The notes beneath the pieces are model-generated. The model saw only the letters and a program-made list of their open reading frames with translations, was not told the DNA's origin and did no database searches. Both the position numbers and the translations under genes were made by a program. From the NCBI RefSeq assembly GCF_039634785.1, contig NZ_JBBIAB010000022.1:1-64000 (forward strand): a stretch of DNA of 64,000 nt, read 5' to 3'. This stretch comes from Tistrella mobilis (lineage in GTDB: Bacteria > Pseudomonadota > Alphaproteobacteria > Tistrellales > Tistrellaceae). Positions 49,087-58,346 of the stretch are shown here, piece by piece; position 1 is the first letter of the stretch, and each line of letters begins with the position of its first letter.

Positions 49087-50187
49087 TCACTCGGCCGCGG
49101 CACGCTCGGGATAAAGGCCGCGCAGCCCCTCGGCCGAAGCGGCACAGACGCCGCGTTCGGTGATCAGCCCGGTGACCAGCCGGCCCGGGGTCACGTCGAA
49201 GGCCGGGTTGGCGGCGGGGCTGTCCTCGATCACCGTCACATCGGCGATGCCGCCATCGGGCAGCCGCCCGCGCACCACCGTCACCTCGGTCGCCGACCGT
49301 TCCTCGATCGGGATGTCGCGCACGCCGTCGGCGATCCGCCAGTCGATGGTCGGATAGGGCAGCGCCACATAGAACGGCACCCCGTTGTCATGGGCGGCCA
49401 GCGCCTTCAGATAGGTGCCGATCTTATTGCAGACATCGCCGTTGGCGGCGACCCGGTCGGTGCCGACGATGCACATGTCGACCCGGCCGTGCTGCATCAG
49501 ATGCCCGCCGGCATTGTCGGCGATCACGGTATGGGGCACGCCGGCCCAGCGCATCTCCCAGGCGGTCAGATAGGCGCCCTGGCTGCGCGGCCGGGTCTCG
49601 TCCACCCAGACATGCACAGGGATCCCGCGGGCATGGGCCAGGAAGATGCCGGCCAGCGCCGTGCCCCAACCCACCGTCGCCAGGAAGCCGGCATTGCAAT
49701 GGGTCAGGATCTCCACCGGCCGGCTGCGGCCGATCGCCTCGTAACGCGCCTCGATCAGCCGGAAGGCGTTCTCGCCGATCGCCCGGTTGATCGCCACATC
49801 TTCGTCAGAAATCTCCCGCGCGCGGGCATAGGCGGCATCGGCCCGCGCCGCTTCCGGCAGCGGCGTCACCCGTTCGCGCAGATCATCCAGCGCCCAGCGC
49901 AGGTTGATCGCGGTCGGCCGGGTCGCGAACAGCCGGTCATAGGCGGTGGCGATCATGGCATCCGACGGGTCTTCCGCCAGCGCCAGCGCCATGCCGTAGG
50001 CGCCCACCGCACCGATCAGCGGCGCGCCGCGGACCAGCATGTCGCGGATGGCGGTTTCGGCATCGGTCAGGCTGGTCAGCCGGACGTCCACGGTCTCGAA
50101 GGGCAGCCGGGTCTGGTCCAGGATGCCGACGGTCCGCCCGTCGGCTTCCAGCCAGACGGTGCGGTGGGTGAAACGGCTCTCGTCCAT
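49087..50187 (-). CDS. mtnA: Methylthioribose-1-phosphate isomerase
   Basis: This enzyme converts 5-methylthioribose-1-phosphate to the ribulose form in methionine salvage. The 366-residue protein has GAPLIGAVGAYGMALALAED near residue 54, the catalytic Cys in LTHCNAGFLATVGWGTALAG, TRPRSQGAYLTAWEM and the catalytic Asp in IVGTDRVAANGDVCNKIGTY. All key residues are present. It is 30 bases downstream of mtnP and 49 bases upstream of the aldolase/SDR gene. The usual next enzymes MtnB, MtnC, MtnD and MtnE are not in the window. Confidence 0.95.
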   Translation of the reverse strand: MDESRFTHRTVWLEADGRTVGILDQTRLPFETVDVRLTSLTDAETAIRDMLVRGAPLIGAVGAYGMALALAEDPSDAMIATAYDRLFATRPTAINLRWALDDLRERVTPLPEAARADAAYARAREISDEDVAINRAIGENAFRLIEARYEAIGRSRPVEILTHCNAGFLATVGWGTALAGIFLAHARGIPVHVWVDETRPRSQGAYLTAWEMRWAGVPHTVIADNAGGHLMQHGRVDMCIVGTDRVAANGDVCNKIGTYLKALAAHDNGVPFYVALPYPTIDWRIADGVRDIPIEERSATEVTVVRGRLPDGGIADVTVIEDSPAANPAFDVTPGRLVTGLITERGVCAASAEGLRGLYPERAAAE

Positions 50188-50217
50188 GGGGCGGGGCTCC
50201 GGATCTCTGTGGGCGGA

Positions 50218-51138
50218 TCAGGCGCCGAGCACGCGGCCGGCGACGGCGTCGAGCCGGGCGAGCAGCTCGGGATCGCGCTTCTCGGGCGCGGTGATCAGGG
50301 CATGATCGAGCGCCGTGTGGCAGCCGGCGTGGCAGGGCTCGCGGCGGTCGGCCAGCGCGGGCGCCACCTCTTTCACCAGGGCGCGGGCATGATCGGCATT
50401 GCCCAGCAGCACCTTCACCACCTGCTCCACCGTCACCTTGTCGTGCTCGGGATGCCAGCAGTCGAAATCGGTCACCATGGCGACGGTCGCGTAGCACAGC
50501 TCCGCCTCGCGGGCGAGCTTGGCTTCGGGCATGTTGGTCATGCCGATGACGCTCGCCCCCCAGCTGCGATAGAGCTTCGATTCCGCAAGCGTCGAGAATT
50601 GCGGGCCTTCCATGGCGATATACGTGCCGCCGCGGCGGATATCGAGACCGAGCCGCTGGCCCGCCGCCTCCACCGCATCGCCCAGACGCCGGCAGACCGG
50701 ATGGGCCATGGAGACATGGGCGACGCAGCCTTTGGTGAAGAAGCTCTTCTCACGCGCGAAGGTGCGGTCGATGAAATCGTCGACGATGACGAAGGTGCCG
50801 GGCGGCAGATCCTCTTTCAGCGAGCCGACCGCCGAGACCGACAGGATCTCGGTCACGCCCGCCCGCTTCATCGCATCGACATTCGCACGGTAGTTGAGGT
50901 CGGACGGCGCATGGACATGGCCGCGGCCATGGCGCGGCAGGAAGACCAGCTGCACATCGCCCAGGCGGCCGAACATCAACTCGTCCGAGGGGGCCCCGAA
51001 GGGCGAGGAGATCCGCCGCCAGCCGATATCGGTTAGGCCCGGAATGTCGTAGACGCCGCTGCCGCCGATGATGCCGATCACCGGGCGGCCGTCGCTGCCC
51101 AATCCGATGCCTGCGCCCGCTGCACTGGTCGATGCCAT
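50218..51138 (-). CDS. mtnP: S-methyl-5'-thioadenosine phosphorylase
   Basis: This enzyme splits 5'-methylthioadenosine to adenine and methylthioribose-1-phosphate. The 306-residue product has the phosphorylase core: IGIIGGSGVYDIPGLTDIGW, LPRHGRGHVHAPSDLNYRAN, MEGPQFSTLAESKLYRSWGA, and MTNMPEAKLAREAELCYATV with VTDFDCWH. CHTALDHALITAPEKRD follows near the end. The start is the ATG ending at 51138, after a gagggg stretch. It is the first gene of the mtnP-mtnA-aldolase/SDR set. Confidence 0.95.
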   Translation of the reverse strand: MASTSAAGAGIGLGSDGRPVIGIIGGSGVYDIPGLTDIGWRRISSPFGAPSDELMFGRLGDVQLVFLPRHGRGHVHAPSDLNYRANVDAMKRAGVTEILSVSAVGSLKEDLPPGTFVIVDDFIDRTFAREKSFFTKGCVAHVSMAHPVCRRLGDAVEAAGQRLGLDIRRGGTYIAMEGPQFSTLAESKLYRSWGASVIGMTNMPEAKLAREAELCYATVAMVTDFDCWHPEHDKVTVEQVVKVLLGNADHARALVKEVAPALADRREPCHAGCHTALDHALITAPEKRDPELLARLDAVAGRVLGA

Positions 51139-51459
51139 GCCCGTCACCCCTCGTCTGGTTCGTCTCGTCATCCGGCCCCGGATCCATCCGCGGGCCCTGC
51201 TCTTCCCGGCTGCTCGCATTCTGCGTGGTTCGGCAGGAATTTTCTACCCTGCGTTAAGAACCCGCCATCAGGTTCCCGCGACACGGCGCCCTTTCCTGCA
51301 CATCCGGAGCGGCACACCCTGGCCGAGCCGTGGCCTGAATGCAACAATCCGAAAAGCGACAGGGGCCCGAAACGCAACGGGGACCTGAAACGCAACGGGG
51401 GCCGCCCCTCCGCAAAAGGGCGACCCCCGTTTCGATCCGGTCGGATCAGTCAGGCTGCA
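51139..51459. other. Intergenic region upstream of mtnP
   Basis: 321 bases between mtnP and the petC stop, both on the minus strand. It contains the petC terminator and a tandem repeat of about 17-18 bases (gaaacgcaacgggg twice, about 51368-51399). A modestly AT-rich patch near 51235-51260 could hold the mtnP promoter. No gene or recognised riboswitch was found. Confidence 0.45.
51395..51431 (-). terminator. petABC terminator
   Basis: A 13-14-base-pair stem with one mismatch (51395-51407 with 51418-51430) has a 10-base loop, about 30 bases past the petC stop. It is followed on the minus strand by gttgcgtttc. Confidence 0.75.
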
Positions 51460-52224
51460 TCAATGGATGCGGGCCCAGATCCGCCGCTTGGCAACGTAGA
51501 ACACGATGGTCAGCGCAATCAGGAACAGGATCACCTTGATACCGGTCTGCTTGCGCTCTTCCATCTTCGGCTCGGCAAGCCAGGTCAGGAAGGTCGCGAC
51601 GTCGTGGGTCATCTGCTCCACGGTCGCCGGCGTGCCGTCGCCATAGGGCACCATGTCGGCCGCCAGCGGCGGCGGCATGCCGATCTGATGGCCCGGGAAG
51701 TAGGCGTTGTAATACATGCCGGGCCGCACTTCCATGCCCGCCGGCGGCTCGGTATAGCCGGTCAGCAGCGCATAGATGTAGTGCTCGCCACCCAGACGGG
51801 CCTTCGCCATCAGCGACAGGTCCGGCGGATAGGCGCCGCCATTGGAGGCGCGGGCCTGCTTCTCGTTGGCATAGGGGCTGGGCCAGCGATCCGAGGCGAC
51901 GGCCGGGCGCATGAACATGTCGCCATTGTCGTCCGGGCCGTCCTGGACCTGCTTCTTCGCCGCAATCGCCTTGATCTCGTCCTCGTTGTAGCCGAGGTCG
52001 GCAAGGTTGCGGAATGCCAGATACTTGGCCGAGTGGCAGGCCGAGCAGACCTGTTCGAAGACCTGGAAGCCGCGCTGCGCCGCCGCGCGGTCATAGGTAC
52101 CGAACGGGCCCTCGTGGCTGAACGAGACCTCGGGCAGTTCGACCGCTTCGGCAGCGATCGCGGTGGCCTGGACGCCCATCAGGGCGCCGAGGCCGGCCAG
52201 GGTGCTGATCAGGAGCTTACGCAT
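51460..52224 (-). CDS. petC: Cytochrome c1 of the bc1 complex
   Basis: The membrane-anchored c-type cytochrome subunit of ubiquinol-cytochrome c reductase. The 254-residue protein has a signal peptide (KLLISTLAGLGALMGVQATA), the haem-attachment CSACH in FEQVCSACHSAKYLAFRNLA and the distal-Met-region motif MPPPLAADMV. One C-terminal membrane anchor is present (IKVILFLIALTIVFYVAKRR). The ATG at 52224 overlaps the petB stop (TGATG). A GTG one codon earlier is also possible. Last gene of petABC. Confidence 0.97.
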   Translation of the reverse strand: MRKLLISTLAGLGALMGVQATAIAAEAVELPEVSFSHEGPFGTYDRAAAQRGFQVFEQVCSACHSAKYLAFRNLADLGYNEDEIKAIAAKKQVQDGPDDNGDMFMRPAVASDRWPSPYANEKQARASNGGAYPPDLSLMAKARLGGEHYIYALLTGYTEPPAGMEVRPGMYYNAYFPGHQIGMPPPLAADMVPYGDGTPATVEQMTHDVATFLTWLAEPKMEERKQTGIKVILFLIALTIVFYVAKRRIWARIH

Positions 52225-53453
52225 CACGCCTTCTCCATCGCGCGGTCACCGAGCACGGCAGAGGCGATGCTCTCGGGCAGCGGCCGTGGCCGCTCGAACC
52301 AGCCGAGCAGCGGCAGCAGCACCACGAAATGCAGGAAGTACCAGGCGGTGGCAATGCGGCCGATGACCACGGCCATGCCTTCCGCCGGCTGCGCACCGGC
52401 CCAGCCGAGCGCCAGGACGTCGACCACCAGCAGCAGGTAGAAGACCTTGAACACCGGGCGGAACTTGGCACTGCGCACCCGCGAGGTGTCCAGCCAGGGC
52501 AGCAGGAACAGCACGAAGATTGCGGCGAACATCAGCAGCACGCCGCCGAGCTTGCTCGGGACCGAGCGCAGGATCGCGTAGAACGGCAGGAAGTACCATT
52601 CGGGCACGATATGCGCCGGCGTGACCAGCGGGTTGGCCGGGATGTAGTTATCCGGCTCGCCGAAGAAGTTCGGTGCGAAGAACAGGAAGACGGCAAAGAA
52701 GGTCAGGAACACGCCCAGCCCGAACAGATCCTTGATCGTGTAATACGGGTGGAAGGGAATGACGTCCTTCTTGGTCTTCTTGTCGATGCCCAGCGGGTTA
52801 TTGGAGCCGTGCGTGTGCAGCGCCGCCAGATGCAGAACCACCACGCCGACGATCACGAAGGGCAGCAGGTAATGCAGGCTGAAGAAGCGGTTCAGCGTGG
52901 GGTTGTCGACCGAGAAGCCGCCCCAGAGCCAGGTCACGATGCTCTCACCCACCAATGGTATGGCCGAGAACAGGTTGGTGATCACGGTGGCGCCCCAGAA
53001 GCTCATCTGACCCCAGGGGAGCACATAGCCCATGAAAGCGGTCGCCATCATGAGCAGCAGGATGATCACGCCCAGCCACCACAGGATCTCACGCGGGGCC
53101 TTGTACGAGCCGTAATACAGACCGCGGAAGATGTGGATGTAGACGATGATGAAGAACATCGACGCGCCGTTGGCATGCGCATAGCGCAGCAGCCAGCCGA
53201 AATTCACGTCGCGCATGATGCGCTCGACGCTGTCGAAGGCGAGTGACGTGTGCGCGGTATAGGCCATGGCCAGCACGATGCCGGTCACGATCTGCAGGAC
53301 CAGCGCGATGCCCGCCAGCGAACCGAAGTTCCACCAGTAATTCAGATTCCGCGGCGCCGGGTACTCGATCAAGTGTTCCCGCGCGAAGGAGATGATCGGC
53401 AAACGGTGGTCGATCCAGTTCGACACACGGCTGCCGGTCGAGGGACTGCTCAT
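52224..53453 (-). CDS. petB: Cytochrome b of the bc1 complex
   Basis: The central quinone-binding subunit of the bc1 complex. The 409-residue protein has eight membrane segments and two pairs of haem-ligand His in helices B and D ([32 protein letters not shown]). The Qo-site PEWY motif is present ([20 protein letters not shown]). The length is as expected, and the N-terminus ([20 protein letters not shown]) is typical. It lies between petA (27 bases) and petC (overlapping). Confidence 0.98.
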   Translation of the reverse strand: MSSPSTGSRVSNWIDHRLPIISFAREHLIEYPAPRNLNYWWNFGSLAGIALVLQIVTGIVLAMAYTAHTSLAFDSVERIMRDVNFGWLLRYAHANGASMFFIIVYIHIFRGLYYGSYKAPREILWWLGVIILLLMMATAFMGYVLPWGQMSFWGATVITNLFSAIPLVGESIVTWLWGGFSVDNPTLNRFFSLHYLLPFVIVGVVVLHLAALHTHGSNNPLGIDKKTKKDVIPFHPYYTIKDLFGLGVFLTFFAVFLFFAPNFFGEPDNYIPANPLVTPAHIVPEWYFLPFYAILRSVPSKLGGVLLMFAAIFVLFLLPWLDTSRVRSAKFRPVFKVFYLLLVVDVLALGWAGAQPAEGMAVVIGRIATAWYFLHFVVLLPLLGWFERPRPLPESIASAVLGDRAMEKA

Positions 53454-53480
53454 CGCCTAACCCCAACCCTGTTCTTGGTT

Positions 53481-54026
53481 TTACCCGATGCGGATGGTGT
53501 TGTCGTCCAGGAACGCATATTCCGGAACGGCGAGGTTCGCGGGTGCCGGACCCTTGCGGATGCGGCCCGACGTGTCGTAATGCGAACCATGGCACGGGCA
53601 GAACCAGCCGTCGTAATCGCCCTGGTAGCCCAGCGGGACGCAGCCCAGATGGGTGCAGACGCCGACGACCACCAGCCATTCCGGCTTTTCGACGCGATCC
53701 GCATCGGGCTGCGGATCGGGCAGGTCGGCCACATTGACCGCCCGGGCCTCCTCGATCTCCTTCTCGGTCCGGTGACGGATGAACACCGGCTTGCCGCGCC
53801 AGGTGATGGTCACCGACTGACCGGCCTCGATCTGGGAGATGTTCACTTCAGTGGACGACAACGCCAGAACGTCCGCCGCCGGATTCATGCTGTCGATCAG
53901 CGGCCATGCCAGAGCCGCGGCACCCACCGCAGCGCCGCCGCCCGCCAGCAGCATCAGGAAGTCGCGGCGCGTGGCATCGTCACCATGGTCGTGGTGGCCG
54001 TCGCCGGATGGCACCGTGTTCGCCAT
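53481..54026 (-). CDS. petA: Rieske iron-sulfur subunit of the bc1 complex
   Basis: The 2Fe-2S subunit that passes electrons from quinol to cytochrome c1. The 181-residue protein has a Tat-type N-terminus ([20 protein letters not shown]), which stays as a membrane anchor in this family. The cluster-binding motifs are CTHLGC and CPCHGSHYD near residues 123-150. First gene of petABC. It is divergent from trmL across 471 bases that hold a good promoter. Confidence 0.97.
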   Translation of the reverse strand: MANTVPSGDGHHDHGDDATRRDFLMLLAGGGAAVGAAALAWPLIDSMNPAADVLALSSTEVNISQIEAGQSVTITWRGKPVFIRHRTEKEIEEARAVNVADLPDPQPDADRVEKPEWLVVVGVCTHLGCVPLGYQGDYDGWFCPCHGSHYDTSGRIRKGPAPANLAVPEYAFLDDNTIRIG

Positions 54027-54497
54027 TTCGCAAACCTTTCGTCGCTCTCACACCTTATCGGGCGTAAAGCCTCGGTCTCGCCTGCGGTCGCACGGGATCC
54101 GGCCGAACACCGCTCACTCCGTCCCCGCCGTTTCCCCGTTCCCGGGGATCCGCCGATATACACGGATACTGTCCGCGGCACCCGGACTGGTGGATGCGTC
54201 AGGTTGTCGCACCACCATAGGGTGGCCTTGCGAAGCCCCGACGTCGTTCCTTTTCCTCCCGTCGATCACGGCCACTCGTCCAACGCCCGAAGCGAGGCAC
54301 CACCTCTTGCCCGAACGGGTCGGATTACTGCCGTGTCGCAAAGGGGTATACCGAAAAAACGCCCTCTTTGCAAAGGATGCCCCCCTGGGCATGTTACAGA
54401 CGCCTACGCGATCCGTCGCCCGTCATCGGTGTCCCGCCCAGATATTTTTCCGCCGACCGCGGCAAGAGAGACACGTCTCCTTCACCCGGAGCCCGCC
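54027..54497. promoter_or_regulatory. Divergent petABC/trmL intergenic region
   Basis: 471 bases without a recognised gene. The petA promoter is listed separately and would give a leader of about 310 bases. The palindromic TTGCAA at 54368-54373 could also act as -35 element for trmL, with TGTTAC 18 bases further right. Frames crossing the region lack similarity to known proteins. Confidence 0.5.
54345..54373 (-). promoter_or_regulatory. Candidate petABC promoter
   Basis: On the minus strand TTGCAA (54368-54373) and TATACC (54345-54350) are separated by 17 bases, reading toward petA. The spacer contains a run of six T. This is the best promoter-like pair in the gap. Confidence 0.5.
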
Positions 54498-55037
54498 ATG
54501 CGCCTCGCCCTGTACGAACCGGACATCCCCGGAAATGCCGGAACCTGCATAAGGCTGTGCGCGTGCCTGGGCATCGGCATCGACATCATCGAGCCCTGCG
54601 GTTTCATTCTGTCGGATGCGCGTATGAAGCGGGCGGGGATGGATTATGCCCTGCGTGCGACGATCCGTCGCCATGCCGACTGGGCCGGTTTCGTCGCGGC
54701 ACGCAGCGCCGAGGCCCCGGAAGGCCGCCTGGTGCTGGCCACCACCCGCGGCGCGGTGCCGCATACCGATTTCGCCTTCCGGCCCGACGACGTGCTGCTG
54801 ATGGGCAGCGAAACCGCCGGCGTGCCCGATGCCGTGCACGACGCGGTCGATGCCCGGGTGCGGATCGCGATGGTGCCCGGCATGCGATCGCTGAATGTCG
54901 CCGTGGCCGCATCCATGATATTGGGAGAGGCACTGCGCCAGACCGGCGGCTTTCCCGCGGCGCTCACCTCTTCCGAGCCGGGCTCTTCGCAGTCCCCCGC
55001 CCTCCAGCCAGTCCTCCCCGAGGAGACCAGCCGATGA
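54498..55037 (+). CDS. trmL: tRNA (cytidine(34)-2'-O)-methyltransferase TrmL
   Basis: A SPOUT methyltransferase that modifies the wobble base of tRNA-Leu. The 179-residue protein starts [20 protein letters not shown] and has the knot motifs [20 protein letters not shown] and [20 protein letters not shown]. The last 25 residues are Ser/Pro-rich and beyond the usual end. The start is the ATG at 54498, with the frame open far upstream but without similarity. It overlaps hemF by 4 bases (ATGA). Confidence 0.93.
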   Translation: MRLALYEPDIPGNAGTCIRLCACLGIGIDIIEPCGFILSDARMKRAGMDYALRATIRRHADWAGFVAARSAEAPEGRLVLATTRGAVPHTDFAFRPDDVLLMGSETAGVPDAVHDAVDARVRIAMVPGMRSLNVAVAASMILGEALRQTGGFPAALTSSEPGSSQSPALQPVLPEETSR

Positions 55038-55975
55038 GTTTCGACGCCCGCGCCGTGCTCGACGCCCGCGCCCGCACCAGCCCGCCCGAGGATCCGGAGG
55101 TCGCGGCCGAACGCCGCCAGGCCGCATCGGGCTGGTTCCGCGAGCTGCGCGACCGGCTCTGCGCGGCGTTCGAGGCGATCGAGGATGATTATGCCGGGCC
55201 GATGAACCCGGATCTCGCCCCCGGCCGGTTCGAGCGCACGGCATGGGAACGGCCGGGCGGCGGTGGCGGCGAGATGTCCGTCATGCGCGGCCGGGTGTTC
55301 GAAAAGGTCGGCGTGAACATCTCGGTCGTCCATGGCGGCTTCTCGCCGGAATTCGCGAAGCAGATCCCCGGCGCCGACCGAGACCCGGCCCCCGGCGGTG
55401 CCGATGGCGCCGGCGCGCAGTTCTGGGCTGCGGGGGTGTCGCTGGTGGCGCATATGTGGTCGCCGCATGTGCCGGCCGCCCATATGAACACCCGCCATAT
55501 CCGCACCACGCTCGGCTGGTTCGGCGGCGGCGGCGACCTGACCCCGATCACCCCGCACGCCCCCGACACGGCGCGCTTCCACGGGGCGTTCAAGGCCGCC
55601 TGCGACGCCCATGACGCCGATTACTATCCGCGCTTCAAGGCCTGGTGCGACGACTATTTCTTCCTGCCCCATCGCGGCGAGACCCGTGGCGTGGGCGGCA
55701 TTTTCTACGACTATCTGGACAGCGGCGACTGGGCGCGCGACTTCGCCTTCACCCGCGATGTCGGGCTCGCCTTCCTGGATGCCTATCCTGCGATCATCCG
55801 GGCCCATATGAACCGGTCCTGGACCGAGGCCGAGCGCGACTATCAGCTGATCCGCCGCGGCCGCTATGCCGAATTCAACCTGCTCTACGACCGGGGCACC
55901 CAGTTCGGCCTGAAGACCGGCGGCAACACCGAGGCGATCCTGATGTCCATGCCGCCGCATGCGAAGTGGCCCTGA
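55034..55975 (+). CDS. hemF: Oxygen-dependent coproporphyrinogen III oxidase
   Basis: This enzyme performs the oxidative decarboxylation step of haem synthesis when oxygen is present. The 313-residue product has the family signatures [29 protein letters not shown]-like [20 protein letters not shown] and [20 protein letters not shown]. The C-terminal [20 protein letters not shown] is also present. All expected regions are there. It overlaps trmL by 4 bases. Coupling a haem enzyme to a tRNA methylase next to petABC is a known alphaproteobacterial arrangement, though functionally it may be incidental. Confidence 0.96.
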   Translation: MSFDARAVLDARARTSPPEDPEVAAERRQAASGWFRELRDRLCAAFEAIEDDYAGPMNPDLAPGRFERTAWERPGGGGGEMSVMRGRVFEKVGVNISVVHGGFSPEFAKQIPGADRDPAPGGADGAGAQFWAAGVSLVAHMWSPHVPAAHMNTRHIRTTLGWFGGGGDLTPITPHAPDTARFHGAFKAACDAHDADYYPRFKAWCDDYFFLPHRGETRGVGGIFYDYLDSGDWARDFAFTRDVGLAFLDAYPAIIRAHMNRSWTEAERDYQLIRRGRYAEFNLLYDRGTQFGLKTGGNTEAILMSMPPHAKWP

Positions 55976-55992
55976 GCCGCGGGGCCGTCTGC

Positions 55993-57216
55993 TCAGCTTT
56001 CAGCCCCGCGCCTGACCGCCCAGACCGCCAGCACGACCAGTGCGGCGGCGCCCGCCACCATGGGCAGGCCGTGCATCGACAGCATTTCGGTGGCGAGGCC
56101 GGCGGCGGCCGGGCCGGCGAAACCGCCCAGCGTGTAGCAGAAGGCGATCGCGGTCATGGCCGCACTCATCCGCATCTCGTCGACCCGCGCGCCCGCCTCG
56201 ATCACCGCCAGCGTGTTCAGCCCGCCGACCGCGCCCCCCCACAGGAAGGCGATCAGCCAGGGCAGGATCGCGTCATCGGCCAGCGGCAGCAGGATCGCCC
56301 CCAGGATGACGGCGGTCGCCGCCAGCGCCTGGGCCCGGTCGAAGCCCAGCCGGTCGGCGATGGCGCCGAGCGGGATCTGCAGGATGGTGCCGCCGGCGCC
56401 GAAGGCGGTGGCGAAGAGCGGGGCCGCCACCGCCCCCATGCCGGCCGCCGCGGCGTAAAGCGGCAGGAAGGCGATGGAGGCGGTCTCGGCCACGCCGCAG
56501 GCGAAGGCTGCGGTCAAGGCCACCGGCAGCAGCCGCACCAGCCCCCAGCCCGATCGCCGGCCGGCGCCGTCGCGGACGGGCGCAACGCCCGGCCGGCCGT
56601 CGAAGCCCAGCCGTTTCAGCACCACCAGCGGCGGGATCGCCGCCGCCATCACCGCGGCCGCCGCCAGGAAAGGCAGGCTGCCCTGATGGCCCGTCAGCGC
56701 CACCAGCCCGGGGCCGAGCGCGATGCCCAGGCCCATCAGGGTTTCATGGGTGCCGATGGCACGACCGCGGATCGCCTCTGGCGCGATGCGCACGATCCAG
56801 GTGTCGCAGGCGATCCAGCGCAGGATCAGCCCGATACCGGCAAGCGCGTTCAACCCCGCCAGGGCGATCGGATCTTCCACCACCGCCATGCCGCCGAGCG
56901 CCGCGATCCCCACGATCAGCGCCAGGGCCACCGTTCCCGCCAGCCCCAGCCGGGCGATGATCGCCGGCACGAAGCGCGAGACCAGCAGGATCATCGCCCA
57001 GGGGGCCGCCGCCACCAGGCCGATGGTGCCGGCATCGACGCCGCGCCCGTCGAGCATCAGCGCCAGCAACGGAGCGGTCGCCCCGATCTGGACGATCTGG
57101 GCAAGCCCTGACAGCAGGTTGACCGCCACAAGCCCGACCATGACCCGGGGCTGCTTGCGATCGTCGTCGCGGGACACGGCCGCCGGCCGGTCGGAATTGG
57201 TCGAGGAGGCGGTCAT
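55993..57216 (-). CDS. MFS transporter
   Basis: A 407-residue major facilitator with 12 hydrophobic segments from about residue 25 on (VMVGLVAVNLLSGLAQIVQI to MVAGAAALVVLAVWAVRRGA). The first half contains RFVPAIIARLG and RGRAIGTHETLMGLGIALGP. The second-half loop carries GAIADRLGFDRAQ, close to the MFS GxxxDRxGR pattern. It looks like the YcaD/small-drug branch, but the substrate is not predictable. It converges with hemF, and a GCGGGGC/GCCCCGC stem at 55979-56009 may end both. Confidence 0.87.
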   Translation of the reverse strand: MTASSTNSDRPAAVSRDDDRKQPRVMVGLVAVNLLSGLAQIVQIGATAPLLALMLDGRGVDAGTIGLVAAAPWAMILLVSRFVPAIIARLGLAGTVALALIVGIAALGGMAVVEDPIALAGLNALAGIGLILRWIACDTWIVRIAPEAIRGRAIGTHETLMGLGIALGPGLVALTGHQGSLPFLAAAAVMAAAIPPLVVLKRLGFDGRPGVAPVRDGAGRRSGWGLVRLLPVALTAAFACGVAETASIAFLPLYAAAAGMGAVAAPLFATAFGAGGTILQIPLGAIADRLGFDRAQALAATAVILGAILLPLADDAILPWLIAFLWGGAVGGLNTLAVIEAGARVDEMRMSAAMTAIAFCYTLGGFAGPAAAGLATEMLSMHGLPMVAGAAALVVLAVWAVRRGAES

Positions 57217-57289
57217 CGGGAAGAGACCTCGGAGGGCGCGGTTCGGGAGGAAACGATCCTGCAGCTGAAACGATTATCACGGCATCGTC

Positions 57290-57334
57290 GTCAACTTATA
57301 ATTATGATTTTCAGGTGCGTTCTATTATAGATAG
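57290..57334 (+). promoter_or_regulatory. AT-rich promoter-like segment
   Basis: A 45-base AT-rich island directly precedes the 329-residue hypothetical gene. TATTAT or TATAGA at 57323-57331 is a good -10, but no clear -35 is spaced from it. The -10 is so close to the ATG at 57335 that the transcript would be leaderless, or the gene starts later (57365 or 57377). Confidence 0.4.
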
Positions 57335-58324
57335 ATGAATTCGCACCCCGGATCCACGACCGAAATGGTTCGTCCCATGATCCCCTTATCCCCCGCCGAC
57401 GACGCCGCCCCGGAAACATCCGCCGGGACGGATACGCGAGACGACGCCCTCGACACGCTGCGCGACTGGATGGTCAGCGGCCTCGGCTGTGTCGCCGGCC
57501 GCCGCGAGTTCCTCCGCAACCGCTATTACATCGCCCCGGTCGCGACCCCCGACGACGTGCGCCGCGCCTTCACGGGTTTCGTGGAAGCCCTGGAGGCGCG
57601 CCGCACGGTCGCCGGGCTGTTCGTGGCCACCCGCCCCGATGGCGGCATGCTGCCGCCGGAACCGGTCGCCACCGCCATCCGGCGCATGGCCGATCTGATG
57701 TCCGTGCTGACCACCCGCCCGCCCGAGGTCCTGGTCGATGGCGGCCAGCTGAACCGCGCGATCGAGCTGACCTGCCCGGTCACCAACCGGCGGCTGCTCT
57801 TCGACGATTTCGATGCCGTCGCCTTCTGCCCGGCGGCCGCCGATCCGGGCGATCCGCTCTACGACCCGATGATGGCGGCGCCCGTGATCTGCGCCAACCT
57901 CAATTCCGACGTCTATGCCTTTTCGATGTTCACCCGCGATCTCTGCCTGCAGGCGCATGACTGCGAAGTGTTCGAGATTGCGGATCACCGCACCCGCCGG
58001 GCCCTGTTCGCCCGGGCCTCGGAGCTGTGGCAGCGCTTTGCCGAGCGCACGGTGCGGAACTATGTCTCGATCACCGATACCGGCCTCTGCCCCACCTATC
58101 TGGATACCGATCGTCACCACTGGTATGCCAGCCATCAGGATCCCGCCTTCGCCGAGATGCGCAAGGAGCTGTACCGCCACGACATGCCGGTGCTGTATAC
58201 CGGCCGCATCCTGCGGCGCTGGATCGCCTGGTTCGAGGGGGGCGATGCGGCAGAGGAGGCACATTTCGAACCCTCGGCCCTCACCCCCGCCGGCTGCCCG
58301 GTGCATGGCGTCGGCCGCAGCTGA
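57335..58324 (+). CDS. Protein of unknown function
   Basis: A 329-residue protein with no family recognised. It is predicted soluble, with no signal peptide or membrane segment. Its codon use fits a real gene in this genome. Visible features are LRDWMVSGLGCVAGRREFLR near residue 42, a Cys/His-containing core (AIELTCPVTNRRLLFDDFDA, then MFTRDLCLQAHDCEVFEIAD) and GLCPTYLDTDRHHWYASHQD. The C-terminus is TPAGCPVHGVGRS. Several Cys and His could bind a metal. Its start is uncertain (57335, 57365 or 57377). It is isolated between an MFS gene and the pcnB-like cluster. Confidence 0.75.
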   Translation: MNSHPGSTTEMVRPMIPLSPADDAAPETSAGTDTRDDALDTLRDWMVSGLGCVAGRREFLRNRYYIAPVATPDDVRRAFTGFVEALEARRTVAGLFVATRPDGGMLPPEPVATAIRRMADLMSVLTTRPPEVLVDGGQLNRAIELTCPVTNRRLLFDDFDAVAFCPAAADPGDPLYDPMMAAPVICANLNSDVYAFSMFTRDLCLQAHDCEVFEIADHRTRRALFARASELWQRFAERTVRNYVSITDTGLCPTYLDTDRHHWYASHQDPAFAEMRKELYRHDMPVLYTGRILRRWIAWFEGGDAAEEAHFEPSALTPAGCPVHGVGRS

Positions 58325-58346
58325 ACCGCCTGGCTGACGCTTTCGC

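Noticed and set aside
51139-51300. SAM- or SAH-type riboswitch before mtnP
   Set aside because: No recognisable aptamer core could be seen by eye. A covariance search would be needed.
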